The position numbers and the translations under genes were made by a program. From Prorocentrum cordatum (taxonomy: Eukaryota > Sar > Dinophyceae > Prorocentrales > Prorocentraceae): 64,000 bases of DNA. Positions 61,718 through 64,000 of this stretch are shown piece after piece (positions within the stretch are counted from its first letter, which is position 1; each line of letters starts with the position of its first letter). Under the pieces are notes generated by a model that searched no databases, was not told the DNA's origin, and saw only the letters and a program-made list of their open reading frames with translations. The stretch lies in assembly GCA_963575745.1 (NCBI GenBank), contig CAUYUJ010020567.1:25001-89000 (forward strand), written 5' to 3'.

Positions 61718-62065
61718 CTGTGTTTTGGGTGTTGAACATTCATTTCACGTTGAGTTGCCCAAGTGCAGGTCCTTGGTACCCTGGGTGTCCTTGGTATCCT
61801 GGGTGTCCATGGTATAGTGGGTGTTCTGGGTGTGTCCTGGATGGTGGGTGTCCTTGGTATCCACCAGAATCGGGGGCGCGCAAACATGGATGAGCGATAC
61901 ATGGATTTGGCGCGCGGTCGCCAAATGCATGGATCGGGGGAAGTGCCCTGCCCAACATGCGGCCGGTGCCGCCTCGTTCGGCGGCGGAAATCCGCGATTT
62001 CCAATGGAATCAAGACCCGTCGCTGATCCACGCCCCCGTGATCCATGTTTTTCGATCGCATGACA
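61690..62065. repeat. Family G intron-end module, copy 1
   Basis: About 350 bases, roughly 90 per cent like 63010-63365 by eye: TTGGGTGTTGAACATTCATT, TCACGTTGAGTTG, CCTGGGTGTCCTTGGTAT repeats, GGGGGCGCGCAAACATGGAT and GATTTCCAATGGAATC. Confidence 0.88.
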
Positions 62066-62639
62066 GAAGGCGTCATAAGCATGAACTCAAGGCGTTTCGC
62101 CTGGGGGCCCAAAGAGTTTTCTTATTCGGCGTTTCGACATTGGGCGGAAGGCGGGGAGCCTGGCTCCAGACCTCTGCTTGCTGCGACTTTTTGCAACAGC
62201 GCGTCCCATGAGGGGAGATCCCACCTGCCCGAAACGGGCGCCAGACACAGCCAAGACCCACTCCACGGGGGTGGGGGTGGGGGAGGGGGGTGCGAGGGCC
62301 CGCGCCGATGGGCAAAAGAACTAATACAAAAACGCTCACTACAGTGCGGACGCGGTCGCAAGACACCCGCACAAAAAACCCAACCCTGACAACCCGCGTG
62401 CAAGGTGCACCTGAGTGGAAACCCGGAGCACCCTGAACGCAGCCGCCTCCTTGACGGCCGCGGGAACTCACCGCGCAGCGCGCGGTGCGAGGAAACCCAG
62501 GGCACCCTGACGAAAAAAGCAGATCGTTCCTTGATGCGCGCCCCCACTGTACGCACAAACTCGAGGCGGGCCCCGAGAGGCACGCCGCCGCCGCGGCACG
62601 CCCCGCGCACCGCCGCGGCGCGGGCGGCGGCGCGCAGCC
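62066..62639. other. Unassigned sequence between related units
   Basis: The minus strand is open through 62520-62640 (GARLEFVRTVGARIKERSAF), which might be exon sequence between the two LKEEH units. A weak donor CGTCAG/GGTGCC lies near 62505. Not firm. Confidence 0.3.
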
Positions 62640-62835
62640 TCGCTCCTCCTCGCTCCTCCTCCTCCTCGCTCCTCCTCGCTCCTCCTCGCTCCTCGCTCCT
62701 CCTCGCTCCTCCTCGCTCCTCCTCGCTCCTCCTCGCTCCTCCTCGCTCCTCCTCGCTCCTCCTCCTCGCTCCTCCTCCTCCTCCTCCTCCTCCTCCTCGC
62801 TCCTCCTCACTCCTCCTCGCTCCTCCTCCTCCCGC
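62640..62835. repeat. CGCTCCTCCT tandem array
   Basis: 10-base tandem on the plus strand with CTC runs. In the minus frame it reads SEEERGGARR because no frame of the array has a stop. Confidence 0.95.
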
Positions 62836-62876
62836 CTCCGCGCCCGAGAGCGAGGCGTCGGGGGGCCGGGGGCCAC

Positions 62877-63031
62877 CCGCGCGCCTCGCCGCGCGGGCGG
62901 CCCTGGCGCGCAGCGGCGGGCAGGTGCCGCGGGGCGGCGCGGCAGCAGGCGAGGCCATGGCGGGCGCGGCGGCGCTGACCAGCGGCCGCGACGCGTCGAG
63001 CCGAGAACAGAAGTCGTGCTCCTCCTTTAGC
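62877..63031 (-). CDS. Candidate exon with LKEEH start, unit 1
   Basis: Acceptor ACACACAG at 63033-63032; then one phase base and LKEEHDFCSRLDASRPLVSA, followed by Ala/Pro/Arg-rich sequence to a possible donor GTGGCC at 62876. First codons match those of the exon at 61717. Its proposed end leaves phase 1, whereas unit 2 needs phase 2, so another exon or a different donor must lie between. Confidence 0.4.
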
Positions 63032-63365
63032 CTGTGTGTTGGGTGTTGAAAATTCATTTCACGTTGAGTTGTCCCAAGTGCAGGTCCTTGGTACCCTAGG
63101 TGTCCTTGATATCCTGGGTGTCCGTGGTATAGTGGGTGTTCTGGGTGTGTCCTGGGTGGTGGGTGTCCTTGGTATCTACCAAAGTCGGGGGCGCGCAAAC
63201 ATGGATGAACGATCCATGGATTTGGCGCGCGGTCGCCAAACCCATGGATCGGGGGAGGTGCCCTGCCCAAAATGCGGCCGGTTGTGCCTTCTCGTTCGGC
63301 GGCGGGGATCCGCGATTTCCAATGGAATCGGGACCCGTCGCTGATCCACGCCCCCGTTATCCTAG
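63010..63365. repeat. Family G intron-end module, copy 2
   Basis: Same modules in the same order as 61690-62065, running from the first codons of the exon into the intron (minus strand), ending near CCACGCCCCCGT. Confidence 0.88.
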
Positions 63366-63842
63366 TGTGAGATCGCCTGAAAAAAGGCATGACTCGAGCG
63401 CGTTCCCTTCCCCCCTCCCCCGCGGCCGCGCTCGTTTTCTGCCTCCCTCTTGCAAGCCAGCTAATCAACATGTCGGTTGCCCCGAATAGCCGCACGCTCG
63501 AGCGGATTGCCTCCGCCTCGCCGCCGACGGAAACAAGCGCTTGCGCATGAGAGTCAGGACGTGAAGGGACTTGGGTGCAAGTCAACCTGGCAACACATGT
63601 GGCCGAATAGGACCAAGACTGGGTACGAGCGGGTTTGAGCGTGAGTGGACCGCAGCTTGTGAGAGTGCGAGAGTATGCGCAAGTCCAGGCGTGTTTGTTG
63701 GGTTCCTGCACTCTGGGCGACCGGGAGGCTCCCGCAGTCTGGGCGCGACCGGGCCAACGCCGCACCTCCTTTTTTTGTTTTCTTCATTTTTGTTTGGATC
63801 GTGTGGCCTTGAAAAGAGACGTCTACAGTGAAAACGTATAGT
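63366..63842. other. Unassigned sequence
   Basis: Mixed sequence; CGGCTCCCGCAGTCTGGGCGC-type words repeat at 63690-63750. No gene supported. Confidence 0.35.
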
Positions 63843-64000
63843 AAGGACGCGTGGTAAGGACGCAAGACCCTTGGAGGCCGAAGTTGAAGTATTCTGGGCG
63901 GCAGGCGGCCAAACCCCCAGGGAACCTGAGAAACTGGCCTGCGAAAATTGCTAGGGACGGGCCGCAGAGGCTGAGGCAGGCAAGGACCCAAGGGTACCCT
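63843..64000. mobile_element. Family U TIR element, copy 4, cut by window end
   Basis: AAGGACGCGTGGTAAGGACG start, CCCTTGGAGGCCGAAG and CAGGCGGCCAAACCC. The right TIR, expected after AAGGGTACCCT, lies beyond the window. Confidence 0.6.

Noticed and set aside
1-64000. tRNA, rRNA, snRNA or spliced-leader genes
   Set aside because: No cloverleaf with a GGTTCGA-type arm at the right spacing, no rRNA core words and no dinoflagellate spliced-leader word could be found by eye; a covariance-model scan would be decisive.
1-64000. Promoters, polyadenylation signals and terminators
   Set aside because: No dependable sequence signals for these are known in dinoflagellates, so none can be placed without transcript data.

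Overview
The window reads as nuclear DNA of a large-genome protist, most likely a dinoflagellate. Support: genes are broken into short GC-rich exons (61 to 457 bases) separated by kilobase introns; several candidate splice donors are GC as well as GT; a dinoflagellate-style copia-like capsid remnant and a decayed LINE are present; and most of the sequence is polypurine/polypyrimidine trinucleotide arrays, minisatellites and short inverted-repeat elements. No bacterial or organellar gene organisation is seen. Most long open frames are artefacts of stop-free simple repeats.

Layout. 1-3.0 kb: CTC arrays with a 1.09 kb higher-order duplication, a small candidate exon, then a GAG array. 3-6.4 kb: a short TIR element and a 77-base tandem array. 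7-8.6 kb: foldback elements. 8.6-16.2 kb, minus strand: four phase-compatible exons of a protein kinase; its introns hold short mobile elements. 16-29 kb: trinucleotide arrays, more elements, a copia-like Gag remnant (25.1-26.2 kb) and several candidate minus-strand exons that could be 5' exons of the same gene. 29-37 kb: arrays and elements. 38.3-46 kb: a degenerate minisatellite, an 87-base satellite array derived from it, and a three-unit hairpin array. 46-54 kb: CAT arrays and a dense cluster of nested short elements. 55.3-59.9 kb, minus strand: a LINE with endonuclease, reverse transcriptase and a C-terminal zinc finger, all broken by frameshifts. 60-64 kb: foldback and TIR elements, then two related exon/intron units on the minus strand.

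The main novelty is the population of short non-autonomous elements. One family (seven copies, 139-164 bases) has matching inverted ends and 8-base target duplications, two of them perfect and three others 7/8. A second family folds into a T shape: a 52-base perfect stem topped by two 9-bp hairpins. Others (lettered C to X here) show TIRs, target duplications or nesting. Several sit in the kinase introns and one starts at a kinase splice donor, as introner elements would. Family letters are labels used only in this annotation.
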